Program-made: the position numbers and the translations under genes
Notes under the pieces: model-generated
The model's database searches: none
Told to the model about the DNA's origin: nothing
The model's input: only the letters and a program-made list of their open reading frames with translations
Shown: one piece after another, positions 1 through 7,798 of the stretch
How the letters are laid out: every line of letters begins with the position of its first letter
Numbering within the stretch: position 1 is the first letter of the stretch
From: Parageobacillus caldoxylosilyticus NBRC 107762
Lineage (GTDB): Bacteria; Bacillota; Bacilli; Bacillales; Anoxybacillaceae
Assembly: GCF_000632715.1 (NCBI RefSeq)
Contig: NZ_BAWO01000029.1
Span: 1 to 64,000 of the forward strand
Direction: 5' to 3'
Length of the DNA: 64,000 nucleotides

Positions 1-11
1 AAGTTCAATGT

Positions 12-86
12 TCCGCAGTAGCTCAGTGGTAGAGCAATCGGCTGTTAACCGATTGGTCGCAGGTTCGAATCCTGCCTGCGGAGCCA
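12..86 (+). tRNA. tRNA-Asn (GTT)
   Basis: A full cloverleaf can be folded. The acceptor stem pairs 12-18 with 76-82, the anticodon loop reads GTT, and the CCA end is encoded at 84-86. It is the first of the tRNA genes and lies four bases before tRNA-Thr. Confidence 0.96.
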
Positions 87-90
87 TCAT

Positions 91-163
91 GCTTCCATAG
101 CTCAGTTGGTAGAGCACTTCCATGGTAAGGAAGAGGTCACCGGTTCAAGCCCGGTTGGAAGCT
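91..163 (+). tRNA. tRNA-Thr (GGT), integration target
   Basis: Acceptor arm 91-97 pairs with 156-162, and the anticodon GGT sits between CTTCC and GGAAG. CCA is not encoded. The 3' part from 118 onward is duplicated at 16563-16609, so this intact gene is a hybrid: 5' half from the host and 3' half brought by the element. The T-loop base at 150 is C here and T in the distal copy. Confidence 0.96.
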
Positions 164-164
164 T
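118..164 (+). repeat. attL: 47-bp direct repeat in tRNA-Thr
   Basis: Positions 118-164 match 16563-16609 at 46 of 47 bases (C150 against T16595). The repeat covers the anticodon stem through the 3' end of the tRNA. This is the usual crossover segment for a tyrosine recombinase that uses a tRNA 3' end, and the recombinase gene lies just inside. Confidence 0.93.
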
Positions 165-252
165 CACAATGGCTCGTAGCTTTTTTGGTAAAGTGGTCAA
201 GGTCAAACCATTCACAGCAAGAAAACAAACACTTAACTTATACACTGTACGG

Positions 253-306
253 AGACACTTCTCTCTCTGGAGTTGGCAAAACTCTAGTGAGAGGAGTGTC
301 TTTTTT
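253..306 (+). terminator. Strong hairpin terminator before int
   Basis: A 21-nt arm (253-273) pairs with 281-301 with only a few G-U pairs or mismatches around a 7-nt loop, and a T6 run follows (301-306). It would stop tRNA operon transcripts from entering the element. The 3' arm contains GAGAGGAG, which is also the only purine-rich site in front of the recombinase start. Confidence 0.8.
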
Positions 307-309
307 ATT

Positions 310-1218
310 ATGTTCTTGAAGTATGCAATCAGAGAGTTTCTCTCCGAGAAGAAAACCATTGAAAACCTCTCCAGAGCGACTCTCGAAGGGTATGAGCTGT
401 TATTTTCTGATTTCATGAGCTGGACAGAGAAAGAGGGAATAAAAACCATTCAAGAGGTGACTCCTCGGGTATTAAAAAATTACTTTATGTATCTCGCTGA
501 GGAGCGCAAGAATAACCCAGTGTCCCTAAACACGAAACGAAAACTTATGAGCGTATTTTTTAACTTCCTCATTTCAGAGGGACTCCTCAATGGTGACAAC
601 CCAGTGAAACAACTCAAGAAAGCCAAGGAGGAGAAAACTCTCAAGACATTAACTGATGAGGAGGTAAATTCCCTCATTGCTTGGTTAAAACGTCAAAAGA
701 GACGCAATAACAGCTTTTATACTGTCAGAGATTACACCATATTTGTGACGCTACTCGGAACTGGAATGAGACTTGGCGAGCTATGCAACCTCAAATGGGA
801 GGACATTGATTTCTCGAGCCAGAGAGCAAAAATCTTTGGCAAGGCTCGCAAGGTTGAGACAATTCCACTTAATAGCAAGCTCCTCTCCGAGTTGGCTCTC
901 TGGAAGGAATATAGCTCAGACTCTCTAGGAAAGCTCCCAGAGTACGTATTTACAAACATAAAGGGAGAACGTCTCGGGGAGAATGGAACAAAGCAAGTTT
1001 TTAAACGACTCACGAATGAAACTGGTATTAAAGTTTCACCTCATATGCTCAGACATACATTTGCTCGCAAATTTATTGAGTCTGGAGGAGACGTTTCTGT
1101 TTTAAGTAAGCTCCTCAGACATAGCTCCATAAAAACGACAGAGATTTATCTACATTACTTCAGCAACACTCTCAAAGACATGAACGAGGCGCATAACCCT
1201 CTCAATAACTTAATTTAA
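310..1218 (+). CDS. Tyrosine recombinase (integrase)
   Basis: This is a 302-residue XerC/D-like recombinase expected to catalyse integration and excision at the tRNA-Thr att site. An N-terminal SAM-like core-binding domain (about 1-95) precedes the catalytic domain. The catalytic set is visible: R154 in GMRLGEL, K178 in the beta hairpin, H245 and R248 in HMLRH, H271 in LLRHS and nucleophile Y280. An open frame runs upstream into the tRNA, but the ATG at 310 is the first sensible start. Its best ribosome-binding site (GAGAGGAG, about 13 nt upstream) is buried in the terminator hairpin, which suggests translation is held low. It is the gene nearest attL, as usual for such elements. Confidence 0.93.
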   Translation: MFLKYAIREFLSEKKTIENLSRATLEGYELLFSDFMSWTEKEGIKTIQEVTPRVLKNYFMYLAEERKNNPVSLNTKRKLMSVFFNFLISEGLLNGDNPVKQLKKAKEEKTLKTLTDEEVNSLIAWLKRQKRRNNSFYTVRDYTIFVTLLGTGMRLGELCNLKWEDIDFSSQRAKIFGKARKVETIPLNSKLLSELALWKEYSSDSLGKLPEYVFTNIKGERLGENGTKQVFKRLTNETGIKVSPHMLRHTFARKFIESGGDVSVLSKLLRHSSIKTTEIYLHYFSNTLKDMNEAHNPLNNLI

Positions 1219-1231
1219 GGAGGAGAAGAGC

Positions 1232-1450
1232 ATGAAGATAAATACTCAGCTTTTGAATGCCATTTTAGAGGTATTAAATGAGTTAGACTACAAACTCGAT
1301 GACAATTCAACAATTTCCAACCTCAAGGAGGCAATAAACGACCTCGCAGAAAATGGACATTTCTTAGAACTTGCTAAAACCCCTCGAGGGGAAACACAAC
1401 TCAGGCTTGTTGCTACTAAAGCAACGCTATTAGATGAAGAATTGTATTAA
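1232..1450 (+). CDS. Small acidic protein, unknown
   Basis: This 72-residue protein begins 13 nt after the recombinase stop with a near-perfect ribosome-binding site (AGGAGGAGAAG), so it is probably cotranscribed with it. It is predicted mostly helical (ILEVLNELDYKL, NLKEAINDLAENG) and acidic. Its position suggests an excisionase or regulator of the recombinase, but it has no visible helix-turn-helix signature. I do not recognise the family. Confidence 0.75.
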   Translation: MKINTQLLNAILEVLNELDYKLDDNSTISNLKEAINDLAENGHFLELAKTPRGETQLRLVATKATLLDEELY

Positions 1451-1517
1451 AAAACAAACGAGGAGCTCCCTCCCGAGTCGCCAAACTTTGAAGGGAAGCT
1501 CCTCACGCAACACACTC

Positions 1518-1553
1518 CGAGAGGTTGCCCTAAGGGTTGCCCTCTCGTTTTTT
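1518..1553 (+). terminator. Hairpin terminator or attenuator in rep leader
   Basis: CGAGAGG (1518-1524) pairs with CCTCTCG (1541-1547), with an inner CCC-taa-GGG stem, followed by TTTTTT (1548-1553). It ends the int operon or attenuates the leader of the next gene. The stretch 1521-1534 can alternatively pair with 1573-1586 (13 of 14 complementary), just before the next ribosome-binding site. Confidence 0.8.
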
Positions 1554-1610
1554 ATTATACTTACTGAGAGAGCTTGGGGCAACCTCCAGAGGATAACTGG
1601 GGGTTTTATT

Positions 1611-2402
1611 ATGGAAAATTTAAGGGAGTTTGAGACTTTCTCAAGCGTTGAAGAAATGGACAATTTTATAAGTGAAGTTCTGGAGTATTTTGACCTTTGC
1701 GAGCTGGATAGAAGGCTTTTAAAGTTACTTGCTGGTCATTCTTGCAAGTTTATTGGAGTAAGCTGGCTCAAGGTTGAATCAATGGCTAACGCTCTAGGAG
1801 TAAGCTATAAGACAGTTCAAAGAGCTTTGAAGCGTCTCAAGGAGCTTGGAATAATAAAGAGAATAAGAACTCTGAGACCGACTCGAGGAGGCTTTGGGGC
1901 AAGTATAACTATCATTTGTCCTATCGAGTTGACCTATCGTGAGGAAGCCACAAAGGAAGCTCCAGAGGGAACTCAAGAGGCTTCAACTCGCAAAGAAACC
2001 TTTTCTTTTAAAACATATTCTGAAGATATAAAATATACTCAAGATATAAAATATATACGACAGCAAGCAGAGCTTGACTACTCATATTTAACTGAGTTTG
2101 TACCCGAGGAGTTTATTCAAGTCGTCAAACCTTTTGTAAGACCTGAGGAGGCTTATTCTCTCTGGGGAAAAGTGCAAGTTGCTTCTCGGAGATTTGCTCC
2201 ACTAGTCGAGAATCTTCTCGAGCCAGCAATTAGAGCTTTTAAGGCTTCTGTCTGGGCTTACAAAACAAGAAGAGTGAAAAAGACTTTTGGAGCGTACTTC
2301 TGGGGGACTCTTGCAGGTATCCTCTCAGTAGAGCAACGAAGAGAGCTGATAAGAAGGGGAGAGAGTATTCTTAACATGGACACTTGTTTGTTATCTCTTT
2401 GA
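1611..2402 (+). CDS. Winged-helix protein, replication-initiator-like
   Basis: This 263-residue protein has a MarR/GntR-like winged helix at about 45-105 (WLKVESMANALGVSYKTVQRALKRLKELGIIKRI) split as recognition helix plus wing; the core of it reads ALGVSYKTVQRALKRL. Proteins of this layout, a replication-type helix-turn-helix followed by a basic helical C-terminus, are common on Firmicutes plasmids. Its placement in an element with an iteron array suggests a Rep function, which is inference. The frame is open back to 1434, but ATG 1611 is preferred because GGGGG lies 7 nt upstream and the terminator at 1518-1553 lies inside the longer form. A 4-bp stem flanks AGAGGA upstream and may mask initiation. 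Confidence 0.7.
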   Translation: MENLREFETFSSVEEMDNFISEVLEYFDLCELDRRLLKLLAGHSCKFIGVSWLKVESMANALGVSYKTVQRALKRLKELGIIKRIRTLRPTRGGFGASITIICPIELTYREEATKEAPEGTQEASTRKETFSFKTYSEDIKYTQDIKYIRQQAELDYSYLTEFVPEEFIQVVKPFVRPEEAYSLWGKVQVASRRFAPLVENLLEPAIRAFKASVWAYKTRRVKKTFGAYFWGTLAGILSVEQRRELIRRGESILNMDTCLLSL

Positions 2403-2561
2403 GGGGACAACTCGCAAGGGAGAGCATTGGCGAGGGGAATATTGAACGGAATGAGGAATGATTGGTGAGGGAGTACATAGAGGAGTAGCTCAAAAAAGGA
2501 AAACTCGTGAAGGGAATAAAAAAGGTTCTATTATGGAGAAATTTATGAAAGGGGAGTAAAT

Positions 2562-3239
2562 ATGGCTGTTGATTTTAGCGAGAAAATTATTACTGACCCA
2601 GTAGATATTAATGGCTTCTTGGTTCATTTTATGGACTTTCCCGATAGTTGCCCTGTTTGTCATTTTTCCATCTCTCCTGAGTTCATTCTTATTCATAAAA
2701 AGCAGTTTCATTTAATAGAAGTTCTTTGTGGTTGTCCTAGCAATAGATGCGGTTCTTTATTCTTTGCTGTTTATGAATATGATTCAGGGAGTAAAAGTTA
2801 TTGGTTGTCACATTGTTATCCATATAGCGGAAAAGATAAAGAGTTCCCCGAGGAAATTGTACAATTATCAAGTGACTTTGTTCAGATTTTTAATCAAGCT
2901 CATCATGCAGAGCAAGAAGGACTTGACCGAATATGTGGAGTAGGTTATAGAAAAGCCCTCGAATATCTAATAAAAGATTTTGCTACTCATCTTAATCCAG
3001 ATGAAGCAGAACAGATTAGAAAATTACCTCTACAGCAATGTATACAAAAGTATATCAATCAGCCTGAGATAAAGGAAATGGCTGAAAGAGCTGTATGGTT
3101 AGGGAATGATGAGACTCATTATGTGAGGAAATGGAAAGATAAGGACATTAAAGACTTAAAAAACTTGATTGATTTGACTGTTTACTTTATCAGTATGACT
3201 TTAAAGGCTAAAAAATACAGAGAGGAAATGGTAAGATAA
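2562..3239 (+). CDS. DUF4145-type zinc protein
   Basis: This 225-residue protein has an N-terminal zinc-ribbon-like part (CPVC at 30-33, a CGC and C cluster near 57-65) and a C-terminal helical domain with the sequence WLGNDETHYVRKW typical of DUF4145. DUF4145 domains are HEPN-like helical domains often found next to nuclease or restriction genes; the molecular function is unknown. Start ATG has GAAAGGGGAG 5 nt upstream. The next gene is an HNH nuclease in the same direction, about 75 nt away. Codon use is AT-rich as elsewhere in the element. Confidence 0.8.
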   Translation: MAVDFSEKIITDPVDINGFLVHFMDFPDSCPVCHFSISPEFILIHKKQFHLIEVLCGCPSNRCGSLFFAVYEYDSGSKSYWLSHCYPYSGKDKEFPEEIVQLSSDFVQIFNQAHHAEQEGLDRICGVGYRKALEYLIKDFATHLNPDEAEQIRKLPLQQCIQKYINQPEIKEMAERAVWLGNDETHYVRKWKDKDIKDLKNLIDLTVYFISMTLKAKKYREEMVR

Positions 3240-3314
3240 ACACTAGCTCGGGGCAAGTACAAAAGAAAAAAGCCTTAATGCAATAAAACAGAAAAAGGAA
3301 AAGGCAGATGATTT

Positions 3315-4124
3315 ATGTCTCTAAAAGAACAACATTTAGCCCTCAGCTCTGGAATTGGTTTAGCAGGATTTGCTGTCTCAAATTTTTGGGATTATAGTTC
3401 TGAAGCATTTGATACATTCAAAGATGAAATTATTGATAGTATTGTCAAACCAAAGAAAATAACAGCTGTTCATCATTACTTATCTTTTTTTCAAGATATT
3501 TACGAAGAGATAGACAAAATGAGAAAAAACCTAGATGACATGAAGTATGTATATGATTTTATAACAAGAACTTTGGATGAGGTAAATTTACACCCAAACC
3601 TTCCAAAACCAGACTTTGAAAAATGTAATGACGAGTATGGACACTTTGAGTGTGGTTGCAGTGAGATAATAGAGCAATGGATAGGTTTTGTAAGCAAAAA
3701 CGCAGCACAAATAGATAATTTAATTGTTCATTCTGCGTTCCAATTTGTTTTCCAAGATAGGGGATTTTTGCGTAATTTTCATCTGGAGTTGGCAAAATTT
3801 ATAAAAAATGAAATGGATTATATTGAGAAAAAATATCCAGATTGTGTAACAGCTAAGAAACGAATCAAGCGACAGCCCTTCCCTCAGTGGTTAAAGTCAG
3901 CAGTATTTCATAGAGATAAGGGAACTTGCGTTATATGTCGGTGTGACCTGTCTAACTTAATAAGGCAACAAAATCAAATCCATATAGACCACATTGTTCC
4001 TTTAAACCTATTTGGTAGCAATGACGCTTCCAATATGCAGTTGCTTTGTGAAAGGTGCAATACTTCTAAAGGAGACCGTTCAACGGATACTAGTTTTATT
4101 AATGTACCGTTTTGGAATTTATAA
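3315..4124 (+). CDS. HNH endonuclease with unknown N-terminal domain
   Basis: This 269-residue protein carries a complete C-terminal HNH domain: C-I-C after a basic linker, HIDHIVP for the catalytic histidines, then LCERCNTSKGD (about 205-260). The N-terminal 190 residues are helical, contain CGC near residue 115, and are not recognised. HNH proteins nick or cut DNA in mobile-element biology, homing or defence. The gene follows the DUF4145 gene, and the two may form a unit. The ribosome-binding site (AAAGGAAAAGG) is weak and somewhat distant. Confidence 0.82.
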   Translation: MSLKEQHLALSSGIGLAGFAVSNFWDYSSEAFDTFKDEIIDSIVKPKKITAVHHYLSFFQDIYEEIDKMRKNLDDMKYVYDFITRTLDEVNLHPNLPKPDFEKCNDEYGHFECGCSEIIEQWIGFVSKNAAQIDNLIVHSAFQFVFQDRGFLRNFHLELAKFIKNEMDYIEKKYPDCVTAKKRIKRQPFPQWLKSAVFHRDKGTCVICRCDLSNLIRQQNQIHIDHIVPLNLFGSNDASNMQLLCERCNTSKGDRSTDTSFINVPFWNL

Positions 4125-4128
4125 AGTA

Positions 4129-4150
4129 AGAGACCTTTTAAGGTCTCTCT
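4129..4150 (+). terminator. Bidirectional terminator between convergent genes
   Basis: AGAGACCTT (4129-4137) is exactly complementary to AAGGTCTCT (4140-4148), with T-rich flanks on both strands. It lies between the HNH gene (plus strand) and the small minus-strand gene whose stop codon is at 4151. Confidence 0.75.
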
Positions 4151-4396
4151 TTACTCTTTTTTGTCTTGAAATAATGAGGCTAACTCATCGTTAATTGATG
4201 GTAGTTGATTGTCTATTTTATAAAGTAATTTTCTAATCATTTCTCTTAACTGTCGAGCATTTGTAGCAAGGGAGCCATCCATCTTAACGTGAGATAGTTC
4301 ATAAACACGGTTATTTTCTAAGTCTCTAAGTTTGTTTTCGATTTCTAATATCTCTTGACTGTATTTTTCAGTTATACCAAGTTTTTGTTCGCTCAT
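4151..4396 (-). CDS. Small coiled-coil protein, unknown
   Basis: This 81-residue protein is the only minus-strand gene in the element. It is highly charged with a predicted coiled coil at 8-30 (YSQEILEIENKLRDLEN). The start is supported by AGGGGAGG about 7 nt upstream on the minus strand. It has no recognised family. It faces the gene-free repeat block, so its promoter lies at the edge of that block; a copy-control or partition accessory role is possible but unproven. Confidence 0.65.
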   Translation of the reverse strand: MSEQKLGITEKYSQEILEIENKLRDLENNRVYELSHVKMDGSLATNARQLREMIRKLLYKIDNQLPSINDELASLFQDKKE

Positions 4397-5162
4397 TTAT
4401 ATAACCTCCCCTCATCGTAATTTCTTTTATTTCTACAAAGTCATTGTTTTTTCCTTTTTGGTTGGACTTTGGTTACAAAAATTGCATTGTCAAAATGTAT
4501 CTTGTATTAAAATCCCACTGATAATTAAACTCTCCCATCCTCACGAGTGCTCCTCTTGAGTTCCAGTTTTTGAACTATTCACTCCCATTTGATACAGTCA
4601 AGAACCCCACTAGAAACCCTTTGGAGACCCTTCTCAAGTGTTAAGCTCGTGTGGGAGCCAGTTTGCAAGGAAAACTCTCATAACGCTCCTCACTGGCTTC
4701 CTTGTGAGGTATTCTTTTAGAGCCAAGCTAGAGAGGGCAAACTAACAAGTAATCAGCTCAAGAGAACGTCTTATTTTTATTCAATAACATTGCATAAAAA
4801 GTGTATAAAAGGGGGATTTTTTAGGACTCCCCCCGAGAATGTTGATATTAAAGCATTTTGTTGACCACTTTCTTGATAGTTAAGTAGTCAAGGGGGAGAA
4901 ATGTAAGCGAATGTTTCCCTCTCAAGGTGCATTTGCGAACTGGAACGAACAAGACTTTCCCTCGCAAGATGAAGGCTCTCAAGTTGCACTTGTTTGTTAT
5001 CACTCACGAGTTAGCCCCTCGTAGAGTTTCCCTTGTCAGCAAAGCTCCCTCGGGGTTAAAATCTCGAGTGCTAATACCCCGAGATGAAACAAGCAAGTAT
5101 TTAATCTTCTTAGGGTTGCTCCCCACAAACTAACATGCCATAAAAAGCTCAGAAATGACTCT

Positions 5163-5260
5163 ATAAGACGCTTTGGAGAGGTGGGGAGGGATTTATACCC
5201 CCTTTTCTGAACAGGTCTCAGAAGGCAAATATGGAGCTCTCAGAAGGTGTCTGGCTCGGG
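5163..5260 (+). repeat. Degenerate 95-bp repeat, copy 1
   Basis: It begins with AGACGCTTTGGAGAGG, runs through a G-rich and CCCCC segment, and ends with GCTCTCAGAAGGTGTCTGGC. It aligns loosely with the copies at 5318-5412 and 6065-6160: AGACG(T/C)TTT at one end and GCTCT(C/G)AGA(A/G)GGT at the other. Confidence 0.55.
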
Positions 5261-5317
5261 GGGGGAAATAATCCTTGAGGAGTAAGCTCGTAAAAATTGA
5301 CCTCAAGGAAGGCTCAT

Positions 5318-5412
5318 AGAGACGTTTTAACGGACTTGGTAATGGTGTAACTACCCCCAAGAAGAAAAGCCCCTCAGAGGGCAAAAATGGGGCTCTGAGA
5401 GGGTGCTCCACT
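5318..5412 (+). repeat. Degenerate 95-bp repeat, copy 2
   Basis: It begins with AGAGACGTTTTAACGG, contains ACTACCCCC, and ends with GGCAAAAATGGGGCTCTGAG then AGGGTG. It has the same order of blocks as copy 1, about 155 bp further on. Confidence 0.55.
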
Positions 5413-5509
5413 TTCGAGGTGTTTTTCACAAGGCTTTTCCTCGCTTGAGGTTAAAATCCCGTTCACCAACGTTCTCGAGGAGGTCTCTCTTGAGTTTCTC
5501 CTCGCTGAT

Positions 5510-5564
5510 TGTTACAATGGGAAACAGAAAACTGTTATAACTTATTTTAACTTTTCTGTTTTAA
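5510..5564 (+). repeat. Iteron-like cluster A (3 units)
   Basis: Three units of TGTTAYAAY type start at 5510 (TGTTACAAT), 5533 (TGTTATAAC) and 5557 (TGTTTTAAT), spaced 23 and 24 bp. Unit and spacing match cluster B downstream. Confidence 0.7.
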
Positions 5565-5768
5565 TCACGAGATAGCTTTCTTTGGAGGAAAACAGTTCGC
5601 AAGAGAAAAACTTCAAGTAGAAAGCTGGCGAGAACAAACGAGCTCCTCCTCAAGAGTTTCCACTCGTGAGCCAGCCTCTTGAAAAACCTGTATGGCGAGT
5701 AAATCTCCAGAGACTCCTCGCTGAGCTAGAATACAAAAGAGAGATTCCCCTCGAGAGCAAACTCATTT

Positions 5769-5907
5769 CTGTTATAATGCTTCTTACAAAGTTGTTATAA
5801 TGAGCTATTTTTAATCTGTTATAATTATTTTTATATGTCTGTTATAATAAAATTAACTAAAACTGTTATAATGTTTTTTCGTGATAACTGTTATAGTCTG
5901 TTGTGAT
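5769..5907 (+). repeat. Iteron array B (6-7 units, 23-25 bp apart)
   Basis: CTGTTATAAT-type units have their first T at 5770, 5793, 5817, 5840, 5864 and 5889, with spacings of 23, 24, 23, 24 and 25 bp. A degenerate CTGTTGTGAT follows at 5898. All are in the same orientation, and the period puts each unit slightly over two helical turns from the next. Direct repeats phased this way are typical Rep-binding iterons of theta-replicating plasmids. No other interpretation I considered explains both the repeat and the phase. Confidence 0.78.
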
Positions 5908-6064
5908 TGAGAAGCTCTCTCTTGAGCTGTCCCTCTGAAGAACCCCACCTCACAAGCGAACTCTGCAAGCAATACCCTCCGAGGGGGTATCCTCTTAAGT
6001 TTTTTCTCCTCACGAGTTGACCTTTCCCTCAACTTATAACACGCTCTCGGGAGCGTTCTAAGGG

Positions 6065-6160
6065 GGCGTAGAGACGTTTTACAAAGGGGGGCAGTAGGTA
6101 AGGTACCCCAAACTCAATACAGGGCAATTCTGAGGCTCTGAGAAGGTCTGGCTCATGAGT
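6065..6160 (+). repeat. Degenerate 95-bp repeat, copy 3
   Basis: It begins with GTAGAGACGTTTTACAAAGG, contains GGTACCCC, and ends with GAGGCTCTGAGAAGGTCTGG. It is the closest partner of copy 1 at its 3' end. Confidence 0.55.
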
Positions 6161-6642
6161 GGTAGCAAACAAGCTGGAGCTCGTGAGATGACTCGCTAAG
6201 GAGCGAACTCTCTCTGGCGCACTTCTTAGAGAGCTTTGTAAACAAGACTTACTCACGAGGTAGCAAATTAATAGATACCCCTAAGAGGGTATCAAGTTAT
6301 TGGTAAACCTTGCGAGCGTCTCGGGGGTGTTTGCGCTCCAGAGGTCATTCTCAAGGGCTGGCTCGGAGGAGGGCGAAAAAAAATAAGGGGTAGGGGGGCT
6401 TTCACACACACATTGTGACATTTTTAGAAACTAAAATTTTTCAAATTCCCTCTGGTAGTTATTCCCTTCTGAGTCATTCCCTCCTCGAGCTCGCTTCTCG
6501 CAGACGCTCTCCCCAAGAGCTCACTCGCTGAGTTACTCCTCGAGGTGCTCCTCGCCAGTCAGTTCTCAAGTTGGTTACACCTCGGGGTTTATGTTAAGAT
6601 TTTGTAAATTTTTTCTGGAATGTCCCTTTTCGAGGTGAAAAA

Positions 6643-6676
6643 GTGTAACCCCTCACTGATATATAATTAGTGAGAG
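6643..6676 (+). repeat. AT-centred dyad, copy 1
   Basis: GTGTAACCCC is followed by CTCACT-gatatataatt-AGTGAG. The arms CTCACT and AGTGAG form an inverted repeat around an AT core. The same block recurs at 7327 and 7651. Confidence 0.7.
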
Positions 6677-6735
6677 TAACTCAAGAGGGAACTCTAAAGA
6701 GTATAACTAAATAGTGTTATATATATATTTATTAA

Positions 6736-6780
6736 TTTAACTAATTAGTGTCTAAATTAGTTTAACTAATTAGTTTCTAA
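6736..6780 (+). repeat. Tandem TTTAACTAATTAGT repeats in AT-rich tract
   Basis: The 20-mers at 6736-6755 and 6761-6780 differ at one base and are 25 bp apart. Further TTTAACT and CTAATTA copies follow up to about 7015 in very AT-rich sequence. This could be the DNA-unwinding segment of an origin. Confidence 0.6.
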
Positions 6781-7326
6781 CTCAGTAATCATAAATATAA
6801 AAACATTACTGAGGTTTAACTAATAAGGTTTACACTAAAGAGTTATCTTCTTAGAAAAACATAAATAAAAAAATACATGAGATAGTATTAATTAGTTTAA
6901 CTCTAAAGAGTAAACTCCTCGAGGTGATACTAATTAAATTTAACTTCTCGAGGGTTTATTGATTTATGTTTTTATTTTATTTCTCTGAGATGGAAACTAA
7001 TTAGTTAATACTCATAAGCTCCTCCGTTCGAGCTCCTCACTATTTTATGTTTTATGTTTTTATTTTTATATTTTCTTTCTCGAGCTAGGACTAATTAAGA
7101 ATAGCTCAAGAGCTCCTTCTCGTGAGTTGAATAATCTTTCTCTCTCCTCTCGAAATAAACACCAGCGAGCCAGCCTCAGAGAGAGCCTTCTTCGGGGGTT
7201 TCTCTCGAGAGCTGGCTCTTTTAAAATTCCCTTACGAGACGCAACTAAACAAACACCCTTCAAAAGCTCCTCAAAACTGGCTCAGCGAGTTGATTTCAAA
7301 AAATAACTCTCTGACTTCTCCTCGAG

Positions 7327-7369
7327 GTGTAACCCCCCACTGATATATATATAGTGAGAGGGGAAATAG
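7327..7369 (+). repeat. AT-centred dyad, copy 2
   Basis: GTGTAACCCCCCACTGATAT, then ATATATAGTGAGAGGGGAAA and TAG. It shares its 3' flank GTGAGAGGGGAAATAG with copy 3, so the conserved unit is longer than the dyad itself. Confidence 0.7.
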
Positions 7370-7650
7370 ACCCCTAAAAGGCTCTTTGCTCCATGGCTGT
7401 TCCTCAAGGTTTACTTTCAACATATACCTCGTACCGCTCCATTGACGGAGAGAAGTCTTTGAGTGCTTCACTCACGAGCTGGCTCAATGAGGCTTGCTCT
7501 TGAGCTGGCTCTGTCTTGTTGCTCATGAGTTTATCATCTCATGCTATCGTCCTCCTGCAATTCCTCTCGAGTGGGTTAGAAAAAATTTTTAGCTGTAATT
7601 TTTCTCAGCTCCTCAAACCCGCATTCTTGCGTTCCTAGTTATTAGGAAAA

Positions 7651-7693
7651 GTGTAACCCCCCTCTGATATATATTTAGTGAGAGGGGAAATAG
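7651..7693 (+). repeat. AT-centred dyad, copy 3
   Basis: GTGTAACCCCCCTCTGATAT, then ATATTTAGTGAGAGGGGAAA and TAG. It is nearly identical to copy 2 over 43 bp. Here the left arm has TCTGAT in place of CACTGAT, which weakens the hairpin. Confidence 0.7.
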
Positions 7694-7798
7694 AGGGAAA
7701 AACATTGTTAGCTCAGTGTAAGCTCCAGTAATAAACTCGTTAAGATTGACAGCAAAAAGTAAGCCCTTTACCATGGGGAACTCGTTAGAGTCCATCAC

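Noticed and set aside
106-309. N-terminal extension of the integrase into tRNA-Thr
   Set aside because: The extra 68 residues would be read from tRNA and terminator sequence; integrases of this family start close to ATG 310.
5510-5907. CRISPR-like reading of the evenly spaced repeats
   Set aside because: The units are only about 9-10 bp with spacers of about 14 bp and vary in sequence; no cas genes are present. Iterons explain them better.
4927-7798. Open frames of 60-80 codons on both strands in the gene-free block
   Set aside because: They lack ribosome-binding sites, are not coupled to real genes and have low-complexity Leu/Ser/Arg-rich translations from the repeats.
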